A program made the translations under genes and the position numbers. The notes under the pieces were generated by a model. It ran no database searches and was not told the origin of the DNA. It was given only the letters and a program-made list of their open reading frames with translations. This document shows positions 23,400-34,510 of a DNA stretch of 64,000 nucleotides, in pieces. The DNA comes from Cervus elaphus (Eukaryota; Chordata; Mammalia; Artiodactyla; Cervidae): assembly GCF_910594005.1 (NCBI RefSeq), contig NC_057826.1, forward strand, positions 24,585,501 through 24,649,500, in the 5' to 3' direction. The stretch's first letter is position 1. Every line of letters starts with the position of its first letter.

Positions 23400-24109
23400 C
23401 AGGTGATTTAATTAAAGAAAAAAAAAAGGCTCCACAACAACTGAGTAACAATTATTGGCTAGGCATTATTAGGGAAAAGGGGGACAGAATAAATCAGACA
23501 AGAATCTCAAAAAAGTCACACTATACTTAAATAGACAAGTAAACAGCTATTTAAAGACTATATTCTTAAGTGAGAACATGAGGTCAATTGGAGAGAAAGA
23601 TCACAAAAGAAGTGATACTACAAGATAAATAGGATTTCATGGGAGGAAAGAGTTTCTAGAAAGAATAAGCACGTTCCCAGCATAAAAGTGCACAGAACTT
23701 TGAAGGAATAAATTTGTAGTTGAGCTGGTGAGACCAGGAATCCAGGGCAAATTCTGAGAAGTGGGCAGTACAGAAGAAAGAGCTTAATTTTATGTTTTCT
23801 AAGTAAGGAGTTAATATGCATCTCTCTAGAAACTGCACAGCCATGGAAGTTTTTAAGAAACAAAGTCATGTTTAATTTTGGAACTATCACTCTGCTGGCA
23901 GGGTGGAGAATGGATTAAAAGGGGATAGCTTCTGAAAGCAAAGGGGACAGTTAGGAGACAGAGAGAGATTAGGGATATGAAGATAACTTAAAGATAAATA
24001 TACTTCACTATGACCTAGCAACACACTTCTAGGCACATGTACAGTTTTCCAATCAATATGTTGCAAAATATTTGATGGAAGATAAAAACTCAAGGAGTAA
24101 AGACAGACA
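23400..24109. other. intron, mostly unrecognised
   Basis: No clear element; 23990-24060 weakly recalls L1 ORF2 end sequence (TATGACCTAGCAACACACTT). Confidence 0.45.
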
Positions 24110-24735
24110 AAAAGAACAGAAGAGAGAGAGCGCAGAAATAGATCTATACATTGTCAATAGATTTTTGACAAAGGCACCAAGATGATTTGATACTAAAAAG
24201 TCAGTTTTTCAACATGTAAGTCTGGAACAACCGGATAAACATATAGAAAACAAAAAACCTCAACCCTTACCTCACACTTCACACAAAAATTAATATGAAA
24301 GGGATCACAGACATAAACATAAAAGCTAAAAGCATAAGGCTTCTGGAAGAAAACATAAAGCAATATCTTTGCAACCTTAAGACAGGCAAAGATTTCTTAG
24401 GACACAAAAAGCACTAATTTATATAGTCACAGAAAAAAAATCAATTAACTGGAGTTTAGTAAAGTTAAAAATTTTGATCTTCTAAAGATACTATTAAGAA
24501 AATAAACACTGAGAGAAAATATTTGTAAATTGTGTTTCTGATAAATAATCTGTATCTAGAGTACACACGCCCCCTCCTATAAATTAAAAATAAAAAGCAA
24601 AAATAATCCAATTTTAAGAATTAGAAAAGACTTGAACAGACTGAGGTGTTGGTTACATTATCAAAACTCATTGAATTATACATTTAAGATCTGTTTGCTA
24701 TAAATTGATTTCATCTCAAATTAATAAGTACACGA
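24110..24735 (+). mobile_element. old L1 fragment (ORF2 C-terminus joined to 3' end)
   Basis: CAGAAATAGATCTATACATT, GACAAAGGCACCAAGA and TTCTGGAAGAAAACATAAAG are ORF2 C-terminal L1 sequence. At about 24641 it jumps to an L1 3'-end block (GAGGTGTTGGTTACATTATC; AAACTCATTGAATTATACAT), indicating an internal deletion. Confidence 0.75.
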
Positions 24736-24813
24736 AAAACACCAAACAAAGAAAATCTATTCATACATTTACAATGGTTGAAACTATATATTTGGTAATT
24801 TTTATCTTAAAGT

Positions 24814-25025
24814 AGGAGTCAGCAAACTTTTTTTGTAAAAAGCTACAGAGTAAACACTTAGGCTTTGCAGCCAGGTGGTCTCTACTGCAACTATTCAACT
24901 CTGCCACTGTAGTATGAAGGCTGTCATATACAATATATTAACAAATGGATGTGGCTGTGTTCTAGTGAAACTTCATTTGCAGAACAGGTGGAGGGCTGAG
25001 TTTGGCTGAAGACGACTGCTTCCTA
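24814..25025 (+). mobile_element. hAT-Charlie-type non-autonomous DNA transposon
   Basis: About 210 bp opening AGGAGTCAGCAAACTTT and containing TTAGGCTTTGCAGCCAGGTG, CAACTATTCAACTCTGCCAC and GATGTGGCTGTGTTCTAGTG. This is the common mammalian element of this kind; the family name was not fixed. A second partial copy lies at 58699-58772. Confidence 0.8.
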
Positions 25026-25154
25026 GCCTCATTTTTAGAGTATAAGATTTTATTTGTAACACTTTGCCGTAGAGAACTCTGTGGCTTTGCCGTATCATCT
25101 CCCAGGTGATAATACGGGCAGGAAAAAAATCTTCTACATACAGTATGATGTGGA

Positions 25155-25310
25155 AAAGTTTGAAAAGCACTGCCCTAGAGAAACTAACACATATGAACAA
25201 AGAGACATACACAAAGGTATTCAAAGAAATATCTGTTTATAATGGCAAAAACGTGAATAATTTAAACGTCCATCAGTGTGGGAAGCATGATACAAAGGTA
25301 CAAGAGACAC
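25155..25310 (+). mobile_element. old L1 ORF2 fragment
   Basis: CACATATGAACAAAGAGACA, then TATTCAAAGAAATATC and AATTTAAACGTCCATCAGT, correspond to the ORF2 C-terminal region of old L1s. Confidence 0.55.
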
Positions 25311-25787
25311 AGTAGGTGAATGAACTAAATGTCCACTTATTAACATATATTTAATACAAATGAGTGCTTCTAAAATGGTCATTCATGACAAGCATGAGAT
25401 AACAATCTTTCCTCTGAAACAGATCTACCACATCCCTTTAAAACGCAGATATCATATTCTTAAAAGACTATCTGACCTTCTAGAGTCAATCCAGGTACTA
25501 CTGGCTAGACATTTCCAAAGGATGCTGCATATGGACTGCTCTATATATTCTAACATCTCAATGTGTGTGTTAGTCGCTCAATTTGGGTGTCTCCACGGTT
25601 GGCACTGAATATAATCTAGAAAAACAGGGGACAAAGAATGCAATGTCTACTTTTGTCAACCCTATTGTTAGGTATTCTGAACTGCATGGATCAAGACTGA
25701 CAAGATGCGGCAGTAGAAGCAGTATTCTTAATATTAAAAGAAACAATTAATTCTTGATTCCCTGAGTATCACCTACATGTTAAAGCT

Positions 25788-25804
25788 CCAAGACAGCATG
25801 TTTT
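25788..25804. repeat. target-site duplication, left copy (L1 3' side)
   Basis: CCAAGACAGCATGTTTT, identical to 33256-33272. The terminal T run merges with the element's tail. Confidence 0.95.
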
Positions 25805-25831
25805 TTTTGTTTTGTTTTGTTTTTTAAATTT

Positions 25832-25837
25832 TTTATT
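25832..25837 (-). terminator. L1 poly(A) signal
   Basis: AATAAA on the minus strand (TTTATT on plus) directly precedes the element's A-rich tail. Because the L1 is in FUT8 sense, this signal could also act on FUT8 pre-mRNA. Confidence 0.8.
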
Positions 25838-26164
25838 AGTTGGAGGCTAATTACTTCACAACATTTCAGTGGGTTTTGTCATACATTGATATGAATCAGC
25901 CATAGATTTACACGTATTCCCCATCCCGATGCCCCCTCCCACCTCCCTCTCCACCCGATTCCTCTGGGTCTTCCCAGTGCACCAGGCCGGAGCACTTGTC
26001 TCATGCATCCCACCTGGGCTGGGGATCGGTTTCACCATAGATAGTATACATGCTGTTCTTTTGAAATATCCCACCCTCACATTCTCCCACATAGTTCAAT
26101 AGTCTGTTCTGTATTTCTGTGTCTCTTTTTCTGTTTTGCATATAGGGTTATCGTTACCATCTTT
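25838..26164 (-). other. L1 3' UTR with G-rich tract
   Basis: About 330 bases follow the ORF2 stop. On the minus strand it includes the G-rich purine tract characteristic of L1 3' UTRs (C-rich on plus at about 25919-25957). It contains one copy of the unit that is tandemly duplicated in the L1 fragment at 13858-14162. Confidence 0.85.
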
Positions 26165-29100
26165 CTAAATTCCATATATATGCGTTAGTATGCTGTAATG
26201 TTCTTTATCTTTCTGGCTTACTTCACTCTGTATAAGGGGCTCCAGTTTCATCCATCTCATTAGGACTGGTTCAAATGAATTCTTTTTAACGGCTGAGTAA
26301 TATTCCATGGTGTATATGTACCACAGCTTCCTTATCCATTCATCTGCTGATGGGCATCTAGGTTGCTTCCATGTCCTGGCTATTATAAACAGTGCTGCGA
26401 TGAACATTGGGGTGCATGTGTCTCTTTCAGATCTGGTTTCCTCAGTGTGTATGCCCAGAAGTGGGATTGCTGGACCATATGGCAGTTCTATTTCCAGTGT
26501 TTTAAGAAATCTCCACACTGTTTTCCATAGCGGCTGTACTAGCTTGCATTCCCACCAACAGTGTAAGAGGGTTCCCTTTTCTCCACACCCTCTCCAGCAT
26601 TTATTGCTTGTAGTCTTTTGGATAGCAGCCATCCTGACTGGCGTGTAATGGTACCTCATTGTGGTTTTGATTTGCATTTCTCTAATAATGAGTGATGTTG
26701 AGCATCTTTTCATGTGTTTGTTAGCCATCTGTATGTCTTCTTTGGAGAAATGTCTGTTTAGTTCTTTGGCCCATTTTTTGATTGGGTCATTTATTTTTCT
26801 GGAATTGAGCTGCAGGAGTTGCTTGTATATTTTTGAGATTAATCCTTTGTCTGTTTCTTCATTTGCTATTATTTTCTCCCAATCTGACGGCTGTCTTTTC
26901 ACCTTACTTATAGTTTCCTTTGTAGTGTAAAAGCTTTTAAGTTTCATTAGGTCCCATTTGTTTAGTTTTGCTTTTATTTCCAATATTCTGGGAGGTGGGT
27001 CATAGAGGATCTTGCTGTGATTTATGTCGGAGAGTGTTTTGCCTATGTTCTCCTCTAGGAGTTTTATAGTTTCTGGTCTTACATTTAGATCTTTAATCCA
27101 TTTTGAGTTTATTTTTGTGTATGGTGTTAGAAAGTGTTCTAGTTTCATTCTTTTACAAGTGGTTGACCAGTTTTCCCAGCACCACTTGTTAAAGAGGTTG
27201 TCTTTTTTCCATTGTATATCCTTGCCTCCTCTGTCAAAGATAAGGTGTCCATAGGTTCGTGGATTTATCTCTGGGCTTTCTATTCTGTTCCATTGATCTA
27301 TATTTCTGTCTTTGTGCCAGTACCATACTGTCTTGATGACTGTAGCTTTGTAGTAGAGTCTGAAGTCAGGCAGGTTGATTCCTCCAGTTCCATTTTTCTT
27401 TCTCAGGATTACTTTGGCTATTCGAGGTTTTTTGTATTTCCATACAAATTGTGAAATTATTTGTTCTAGTTCTGTGAAAAATACCATTGGTAGCTTGATA
27501 GGGATTGCATTGAATCTATAGATTGCTTTGGGTAGAATAGCCATTTTGACAATATTGATTCTTCCAATCCATGAACACGGTATGTTTCTCCATCTGTTTG
27601 TGTCCTCTTTGATTTCTTTCATCAGTGTTTTATAGTTTTCTATGTATAGGTCTTTTGTTTCTTTAGGTAGATATACTCCTAAGTATTTTATTCTTTTTGT
27701 TGCAATGGTGAATGGTATTGTTTCCTTAATTTCTCTTTCTGTTTTTTCATTGTTAGTATATAGGAATGCAAGGGATTTCTGTGTGTTAATTTTATATCCT
27801 GCAACTTTACTATATTCATTGATTAGTTCTAGTAATTTCCTGGTAGAGTCTTTAGGGTTTTCTATGTAGAGGATCATGTCATCTGCAAACAGTGAGAGTT
27901 TCACTTCTTCTTTTCCTATCTGGATTCCTTTTACTTCTTTTTCTGCTCTGATTGCTGTGGCCAAAACTTCCAACACTATGTTGAATAGTAGTGGTGAGAG
28001 TGGGCATCCTTGTCTTGTTCCTGATTTCAGGGGAAATGCTTTCAATTTTTCACCATTGAGGGTGATGCTTGCTGTGGGTTTGTCATATATAGCTTTTATT
28101 ATGTTGAGGTATGTTCCTTCTATTCCTGCTTTTTGGAGAGTTTTAATCATAAATGAGTGTTGAATTTTGTCAAAGGCTTTCTCTGCATCTATTGAGATAA
28201 TCATATGGTTTTTATCTTTCAATTTGTTAATGTGGTGTATTACATTGATTGATTTGCGGATATTAAGAATCCTTGCATTCCTGGGATAAAGCCCACTTGG
28301 TCGTGGTGTATGATTTTTTTAATATGTTGTTGGATTCTGTTTGCTAGAATTTTGTTAAGGATTTTTGCATCTATGTTCATCAGTGATATTGGTCTGTAGT
28401 TTTCTTTTTTTGTGGCATCTTTGTCAGGTTTTGGAATTAGGGTGATGGTGGCCTCATAGAATGAGTTTGGAAGTTTACCTTCTTCTGTAATTTTCTGGAA
28501 GAGTTTGAGTAAGATAGGTGTTAGCTCTTCTCTAAATTTTTGGTAGAATTCAGCTGTGAAGCCATCTGGTCCTGGGCTTTTGTTTGCTGGAAGATTTTTG
28601 ATTACAGTTTCGATTTCCTTGCCTGTGATGGGTCTGTTAAGATCTTCTATTTCTTCCTGGTTCAGTTTTGGAAGGTTATACTTTTCTAAGAATTTGTCCA
28701 TTTCATCCAAGTTGTCCATTTTATTGGCATAGAGCTGCTGGTAGTAGTCTCTTATGATCCTTTGGATTTCAGTGTTGTCTGTTGTGATCTCTCCATTTTC
28801 ATTTCTAATTTTGTTAATTTGGTTCTTCTCTCTTTGCTTCTTAAAGAGTCTTGCTAATGGTTTGTCAATTTTGTTTATTTTTTCAAAAAACCAGCTTTTA
28901 GCTTTGTTGATTTTTGCTATGGTCTCTTTAGTTTCTTTTGCATTTATTTCTGCCCTGATTTTTAAGATTTCTTTCCTTCTGCTAACCCTGGGGTTCTTCA
29001 TTTCTTCCTTCTCTAATTGCTTTAGGTGTAGAGTTAGGTTATTTATTTGGTTTTTTTCTTGTTTCTTGATATAAGCCTGTAATGCTATGAACCTTCCCCT

Positions 29101-29982
29101 AAGCACTGCTTTTACAGTGTCCCATAGGTTTTGGGTTGTTGTGTTTTCATTTTCATTCATTTCTATACATATTTTGATTTCTTTTTTGATTTCTTCTATG
29201 ATTTGTTGGTTATTCAGAAGCGTGTTATTTATCCTCCATATGTTTGAATTTTTAACAATTTTTTTCCTGTAATTGAGATCTAATCTTACTGCACTGTGGT
29301 CAGAAAAGATGACTGGAATGATTTCAATTTTTTTGAATTTTCCAAGACTAGATTTATGGCCCAGGATGTGATCTATTCTGGAGAAGGTTCCGTGTGCACT
29401 TGAGAAAAAGGTGAAGTTGATTGTTTTGGGGTGAAATGTCCTATAGATATCAATTAGGTCTAGCTGGTCCATTGTGTCATTTAAGGTTTGTGTTTCCTTG
29501 TTAATTTTCTGTTTAGTTGATCTATCCATAGTTGTGAGTGGGGTATTAAAGTCTCCCACTATTATTGTGTTACTATTAATTTCCTCTTTCATACTCGTTA
29601 GTGTTTGCCGTACATATTGCGGTGCTCCTATGTTGGGTGCATATATATTTATAATTGTTATATCTTCTTCTTGGATTGATCCTTTGATCATTATGTAGTG
29701 TCCTTCTTTGTCTCTTTTCACATCCTTTATTTGAAAGTCTATTTTATCTGATATGAGTATTGCGACTCCTGCTTTCTTTTGGTCTCCATTTGCATGAAAT
29801 ATTTTTTTCCAGCCCTTCACTTTCAGTCTGTATGTGTCTCTTGTTTTGAGGTGGGTCTCTTGTAGACAGCATATATAGGGGTCTTGTTTTTGTATCCATT
29901 CAGCCAATCTTTGTCTTTTGGTTGGGGCATTCAACCCATTTACATTTAGGGTAATTATTGATAGGTGTGGTCCCGTTGCCAT
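26165..29982 (-). pseudogene. L1 ORF2 (endonuclease / reverse transcriptase), one-base frameshift
   Basis: ORF2p nicks target DNA and reverse-transcribes L1 RNA at the nick. The start is ATG 29982, 51 bases after ORF1. Residues 1-240 are the APE-type endonuclease, with NVNGL near the start, QETH, IINIYAP, GDFN and SDHSAVRL. The reverse transcriptase has NYRPISL and [10 protein letters not shown] before the break, then [21 protein letters not shown] and the catalytic FADD about 115 residues into the second segment. The C-terminal Cys-rich domain ([18 protein letters not shown]) is intact. The frame breaks at about 28262-28268, just after GFIPGMQGF, where the sequence is one base shorter than other L1 copies. 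The two open segments are 580 and 685 residues; total span corresponds to about 1272 residues, the normal length. A sequencing error at this base is possible. Confidence 0.93.
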
Positions 29983-30033
29983 TTACTTTGTTGTTTTGGG
30001 TTCACGTTTATACAACCTTTCTGCATTTCCCGT

Positions 30034-30960
30034 CTAGAGAAGATCCTTTAGCATTTGTTGAAGAGCTGGTTTGGTGGTGCTGAATTCTCTCAGCTTTTGC
30101 TTATCTGTAAAGCTTTTAAATTCTCCTTCAAATCTGAATGAGATCCTTGCTGGATACAGTAATCTAGGTTGTAGGTTATTCTCTTTCATTACTTTCAGTA
30201 CGTCCTGCCATTCCCTTCTGGCCTGGAGGGTTTCTATTCATAGATCAGCTGTTATCCTTATGGGAATCCCTTTGTGTGTTATTTGTTGTTTCTCCCTTGC
30301 TGCTTTTAATATTTGTTCTTTGTGTTTGATCTTTGTTAATTTGATTAATATGTGTCTTGGGGTGTTTCGCCTTGGGTTTATCCTGTTTGGGACTCTCTGG
30401 GTTTCTTGGACTTGGGTGGCTATTTCCTTCCCCATTTTAGGGAAGTTTTCAGCTATTATCTCCTCGAGTATTTTCTCATGGCCTTTCTTTTTGTCTTCTT
30501 CTTCTGGGACTCCTATGATTCGAATGTTGGGGCGTTTCACATTGTCCCAGAGGTCCCTGAGGTTGTCCTCATTTCTTTTGATCCTTTTTTCTTTTTTCCT
30601 CTCTGCTTCATTTATTTCCACCATTTTATCTTCTACCTCACTTATCCTATCTTCTGCCTCCGTTATTCTACTCTTGGTTCCCTCCAAAGTGTTTTTGATC
30701 TCATTCATTGCATTACTCATTTTTAATTGAGTCTTTTTTATTTCTTCTAGGTCTTTATTAAACATTTCTTGTATCTTTTCAATTTTTGTTTCCAGGCTAT
30801 TTATCTGTAACTCCATTTTGTTTTCAAGATTTTGGATCATTTTTATTATCATTATTCTAAATTCTTTTTCAGGTAGATTCCCTATCTCCTCCTCTTTTGT
30901 TTGACTTGGTGGGCATTTTTCATGTTCCTTTACCTGTTGGGTATTTCTCTGCCTTTTCAT
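30034..30960 (-). pseudogene. L1 ORF1 (RNA-binding chaperone), nonsense codon 241
   Basis: ORF1p is the L1 RNA-binding protein, a coiled-coil trimer with RRM and C-terminal domains that coats L1 RNA. The frame starts at ATG 30960 and would end at TAG 30034-30036 (308 residues), the expected family length. It is interrupted by TGA at 30238-30240 (codon 241). Heptad-rich sequence fills about residues 40-125, followed by the RRM-type region (RPNIRIIGVPEEE near 146-158) and the start of the C-terminal domain (HILIKLTKIKHKEQIL). The premature stop removes the last 68 residues, most of the C-terminal domain needed for RNA binding. The frame is otherwise uninterrupted, so this looks like a single recent base change. 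Confidence 0.92.
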
Positions 30961-33255
30961 CTTGTTTAGATTGCTGTGTCTGGAGTGGGCTTTCTGTATT
31001 CTGGAGGTCTGTGGTTCCTTTTTATTGTGGAAGATTTACCCAGTGGGTGGGGTTAGACAATTGGCTTGTCAAGGTTTCCTGGTTAGGGAAGCTTGCGTCA
31101 GTGTTCTGGTGCGTGGAACTTGATTTCTTCTCTTTGGAGAGCAATGGAGTGCCCAGTAATGAATTTTGAGATGGGTCTATGTGTTAGCTGTGACCTTGGG
31201 CAGCCTGTATGTTGACGTTCAGGGCTATGTTCCTGCGTTGCTGGAGAATTTGCGTGGTATGTCTTGCTCTATAACTTATTGGCTCTTGGGTGGTGGTTGG
31301 TTTCAGTGTAGGTATGGAGGCTTTTGGACGGTCACTTATTACTTAAAGTTCCATGTAGTCAGGAGTTTTCTGGTGTTCTCAGGTTTTGGGCTTAAGTCTC
31401 CTGCCTCTGGATTTCAGTTTTATTCTTCCTGTAGTCTCAGGACTTCTCCAGCTATACAGCACTGATAAGAAAACTTCTAGGTTAATGGCGAAAAGATTCT
31501 CCCCTGTTAGGCATACCCAGAGAGGTTCACAGAGTTACATGAAGAAGAGGAGAGGGAGGAGGGAGATAGAGATAAGCAGGAGGAGAAAAAGGGGGACTCA
31601 AGAGCAGAGAGACAGATCTACGCAGCTGTCTGTTCCCAGAGTGTTCTCCGTAGCCCAGTCACCTACAAAGATTCACAGAATTGGATTGGGAAGAGAAGGG
31701 GAAAGGAGGAAATAGAGGTGTTCTGAGGTAGAAAACAGAGAGTCAAGATTGGGAGAGAATAATCTTCGGTTTAAAAATAGGGCTTCTCTTTTTTTTTTTT
31801 TTTTGTAAGGTTATAGTGTGTTGAAAATGAAAATTAAGGAGTAGTAGAGGAGTACTAGAGGACTTTAAAAGAAATAAGAGGAAAAGAAAAATAGAAAATA
31901 GAAGAGAAAAAGGAAAGAAAAAGAAAAAAAAAAAGAAGAAAAAAGAAAAAAAAAGAAAAAAAAATTTTTTTTTCCCCTAATTAAAAAAATCTTAAAAATC
32001 TATGAAAATGAAAGTTAAGGAGTAATGGGGGAGTAATAGGGGATTTTAAAGGAAAATAAAAGAGAAAAAATAAAAAATAAAAAAAAGAAAACAAAAAGAG
32101 AAAAAAGTAAAATTATATCTAGGAGTTTCTCTAGAGCTGTTGCGGTCAGTGTGGGTTCGGCTCAGTTTCAGATAGCTCCTCGTTCCAGCTTACACTTCTC
32201 GATATCTACAGGCCCCTTATGGTGTAGTCGGTGTTTTCTAGAGGGATTTTAATCTGTTGCACCAGTCCCTTCTGAAGCGGTTCCCTTTGTTTATTTGACT
32301 TCTGTTTGCCGGTCTCTTCAGAGCCTCATTTCCGCCCTGACACAGGCGGGCGGAGGTGGACTCTTATTCAGGTAGCTAGTTCCGTCGCTCTGCGGGGAGG
32401 GGCTGATGCTGCGGGGACGGGCTGGCGCTGCCGGGAGGGGCTGACGCCGCTTTCTCTGTCTGCGCTGCTCAGGCTCCCGGCTGTTCTATATGGAGCGCGC
32501 CCCGCGCTGCGCGAGGTTCCAGCCCTCAGGTGTTCCACAAAAGCGCGGAGCGAAAAGCTGCGCCTGCTCTCTGTGCCTTCCCCGTCTGAGCGGTCCAGGC
32601 AGCCAGGGGCTTGGTGGGCGCACTCTACCCAGGTGTGGCGCGCCCACTCCCTTCCGCGGACCCAGTCTCAGTTTCCGCTGGCGCCAGTCGGGTGCGCGCG
32701 CCTTCCGCCCTCCGCGTCCCCAGCCCCAGTCCCCGCCCGCGCCGGTCGGGTGCCTGCGCCCTGTGTCTCGCCGCGGCCTTCCCCTCCCCCCTGCCTCCTG
32801 CCTCCGGTGGGGCTGGGCCGGTCCGCAGCCTGCGAGCTCTTCTCTGGACTTTCTCGGTCTCTTTGTTCTGCGAACGGCCGGCAGTGTGTTCGGGCCGGTT
32901 AATGTACTCTCTCTCCTTTGGTCTCCCACAGTTCAAGTTGGCACCTCACAGACGCTCCCTCCGATTGTCCTCAGGGCACTCAGGCCCGGACCCTACCCCA
33001 AGCAATGCCGCCCAAGACTCCCTTCCCGGGACGAGTCTCCGTCCTCAGCTCTTTTGTCTCACTTTTTATCTTTTATATTTTGTCCTACCTCCTTTCGAAG
33101 ACAATGGGCTGCTTTTCTGGGCGCCTGATGACCTCAGCTAGCGATCAGAAGTTGTTCTGTGAAGTTTGCTCTGCGTTCAGTTATTCTTTCCATGAATTTG
33201 TAGGAGAGAAAGTGGTCTCCCTGTCCTACTCCTCGGCCATCTTGGCTCCTCCCCA
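30961..33255 (-). promoter_or_regulatory. L1 5' UTR / internal promoter
   Basis: About 2.3 kb precede ORF1. The outer part, about 32300-33255, is GC- and CpG-rich; the inner part, about 31780-32110, is an A/T-homopolymer-rich stretch with AAAAGA-like runs on plus. L1 5' UTRs carry an internal RNA polymerase II promoter. A YY1-type site lies at the very 5' end. Open frames seen on both strands in the CpG part are a by-product of high GC. Confidence 0.8.
33234..33244 (-). promoter_or_regulatory. YY1-type site at the L1 5' end
   Basis: CAAGATGGCCG on the minus strand, about 10 bases from the element's 5' end, matches the YY1 site in L1 promoters that positions transcription initiation at the first base. 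Confidence 0.75.
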
Positions 33256-33272
33256 CCAAGACAGCATGTTTT
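33256..33272. repeat. target-site duplication, right copy (L1 5' side)
   Basis: CCAAGACAGCATGTTTT directly abuts the L1 5' end and continues into unique DNA (ATTCCACC), defining the pre-insertion site. Confidence 0.95.
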
Positions 33273-33980
33273 ATTCCACCTCCCCTTCTTCCCTCCCCAA
33301 ATCATCATCTATCAGCTTGGAGAGCTAAAGAACTAATAGAAGACTAAAGTTTTGTCAGGAAGGTTGTGCCTGGGGTCAGCGATGGCTTTAGCTAAGAAGG
33401 CAACACATTCCCCCAAACTAAAGGGAAAAAGGTTAGGGCTCCTTGACAGGAGCATATTCCTAGTCCCTAATCAGCCCAGACACTGGGATTTCATTGGGCC
33501 AATGAAATAAAACCCAGAGGAATGGAGGAATGACGTTCAAATGGGCTGGGACTGCAGTGGAGCTAAACTGGTTCTCAGTGAGAGGATGAGCAAAGGAGGG
33601 GGTGGATGTCTTCACCTTGCTCCTCTATCATAATTTTCCTCTTCTCTTTTCATTTACATTTCTGAATGAGTTTCACAAGAAGCCATCAAATACTTGTAAG
33701 TTTCATTAATGTTGGTTGTTAAAGTTTCTTAAAAGAAGCCCTGCTGAAATCCCATGACCCAATTATGCTATTCTGCTTTGTTCCCATAAAACCAAAGTGA
33801 TAGTAACAACAAACAGGGTGATTTGGAACTTATAAAGTGCTGTTAAAGACAGTATCACTTTGAATCCTCATAATGACTCTGTAAGGTACATGGAACCAGT
33901 TAGGATTCCAAGTCAAAGACACTGATCTGTTCCTATAGACTATGCCCTTCTCCATTCCTTAAATGCCCAGCTTAGGCTCC
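33273..33980. other. intron between L1 and BovB
   Basis: Moderate GC. Apart from the MIR at 33815-33920, nothing recognised. Confidence 0.5.
33815..33920 (-). mobile_element. MIR fragment
   Basis: GAACTTATAAAGTGCTGTT, TTTGAATCCTCATAATGACT and CTGTAAGGTACATGGAA follow the reversed MIR order. Confidence 0.5.
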
Positions 33981-34510
33981 CAGTTCAGTTCAGTTCAGTT
34001 CAGTCGCTCAGTCGTGTCTGACTCTTTGCGACCCCATGAACCGCAGCACGCCAGGCCTCCCTGTCCATCACCAACTCCCGGAGTTTACCCAAACTCATGT
34101 CCATTGAGTCAGTGATGCCATCCAACCATCTCATCCTCTGTCGTCCCCTTCTCCTCTTGCCCTCCATCTTTCCCAGCATCAGGGTCTTTTCAAATGAGTC
34201 AGCTCTTCACATCAGGTGCCCAAAGTATTGGAGTTTCAGCTTCAATACCAGTCCTTCCAATGAACACTCAGGACTGATTGCCTTTAGGATGAACTGGCTG
34301 GATCTCCTTGCAGTCCAAGGAACTCTCAAGAGTCTTCTCTAATACCACAGTTCAAAAGCATCAATTCTTCGGCGCTCAGCTTTCTTTATAGTCCAACTCT
34401 CACATCCATACATGACTACTGGAAAAACCATAGCCTTGACTAGACAGACCTTTGTTGGCAAAGTAATGTTTCTGCTTTTTAATATGCTGTCTAGGTTGGT
34501 CATAACTTTC
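33981..34510 (-). mobile_element. BovB (RTE) 3' end
   Basis: Starts on plus with the pentamer tail (CAGTT)n at 33981-34001, then TCGCTCAGTCGTGTCTGACT, GTTTACCCAAACTCATGTCC and AGCATCAGGGTCTTTTCAAA. It ends within the reverse-transcriptase tail (CTAGGTTGGTCATAACTTTC). Young: long stretches match the copies at 38311 and 39774. Confidence 0.95.

Larger units (their letters stand above)
25805..33255 (-). mobile_element. full-length young ruminant L1 (L1-BT type)
   Basis: This is an autonomous non-LTR retrotransposon of about 7.45 kb, read on the minus strand. It has a canonical 5' end (GGAGGAGCCAAGATGGCCGA at the right edge), a 2.3-kb GC-rich 5' UTR, ORF1, a 51-base spacer, ORF2 and a 3' UTR with an AATAAA (25832-25837). 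Its tail appears on plus as T runs broken by single G. It is flanked by direct repeats CCAAGACAGCATGTTTT at 25788-25804 and 33256-33272, the last bases shared with the tail. The empty-site junction TTTT/AT fits L1 endonuclease cleavage. Two coding lesions (one in ORF1, one in ORF2) make it non-autonomous. It lies in the same sense as FUT8. The high integrity and perfect 17-base duplication indicate a recent insertion. Confidence 0.97.

Noticed and set aside
25563..25585. Extra Bov-tA copy
   Set aside because: Only about 20 bases (TGTTAGTCGCTCAATTTG) resemble the SINE; too short to call.
28240..28270. Programmed frameshifting in ORF2
   Set aside because: L1 ORF2 is normally one frame; there is no slippery site or downstream structure, and one base is simply missing.
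30071..30730. 219-codon plus-strand open frame
   Set aside because: It is exactly antisense to L1 ORF1; composition of the L1 coding strand keeps it open. Same for the plus frames at 26307-28163 and 28754-29698, which mirror ORF2.
32306..33328. Several overlapping 100-212-codon frames on both strands
   Set aside because: They lie in the GC-rich L1 5' UTR, where stops are rare; no conserved domain or agreement between frames.
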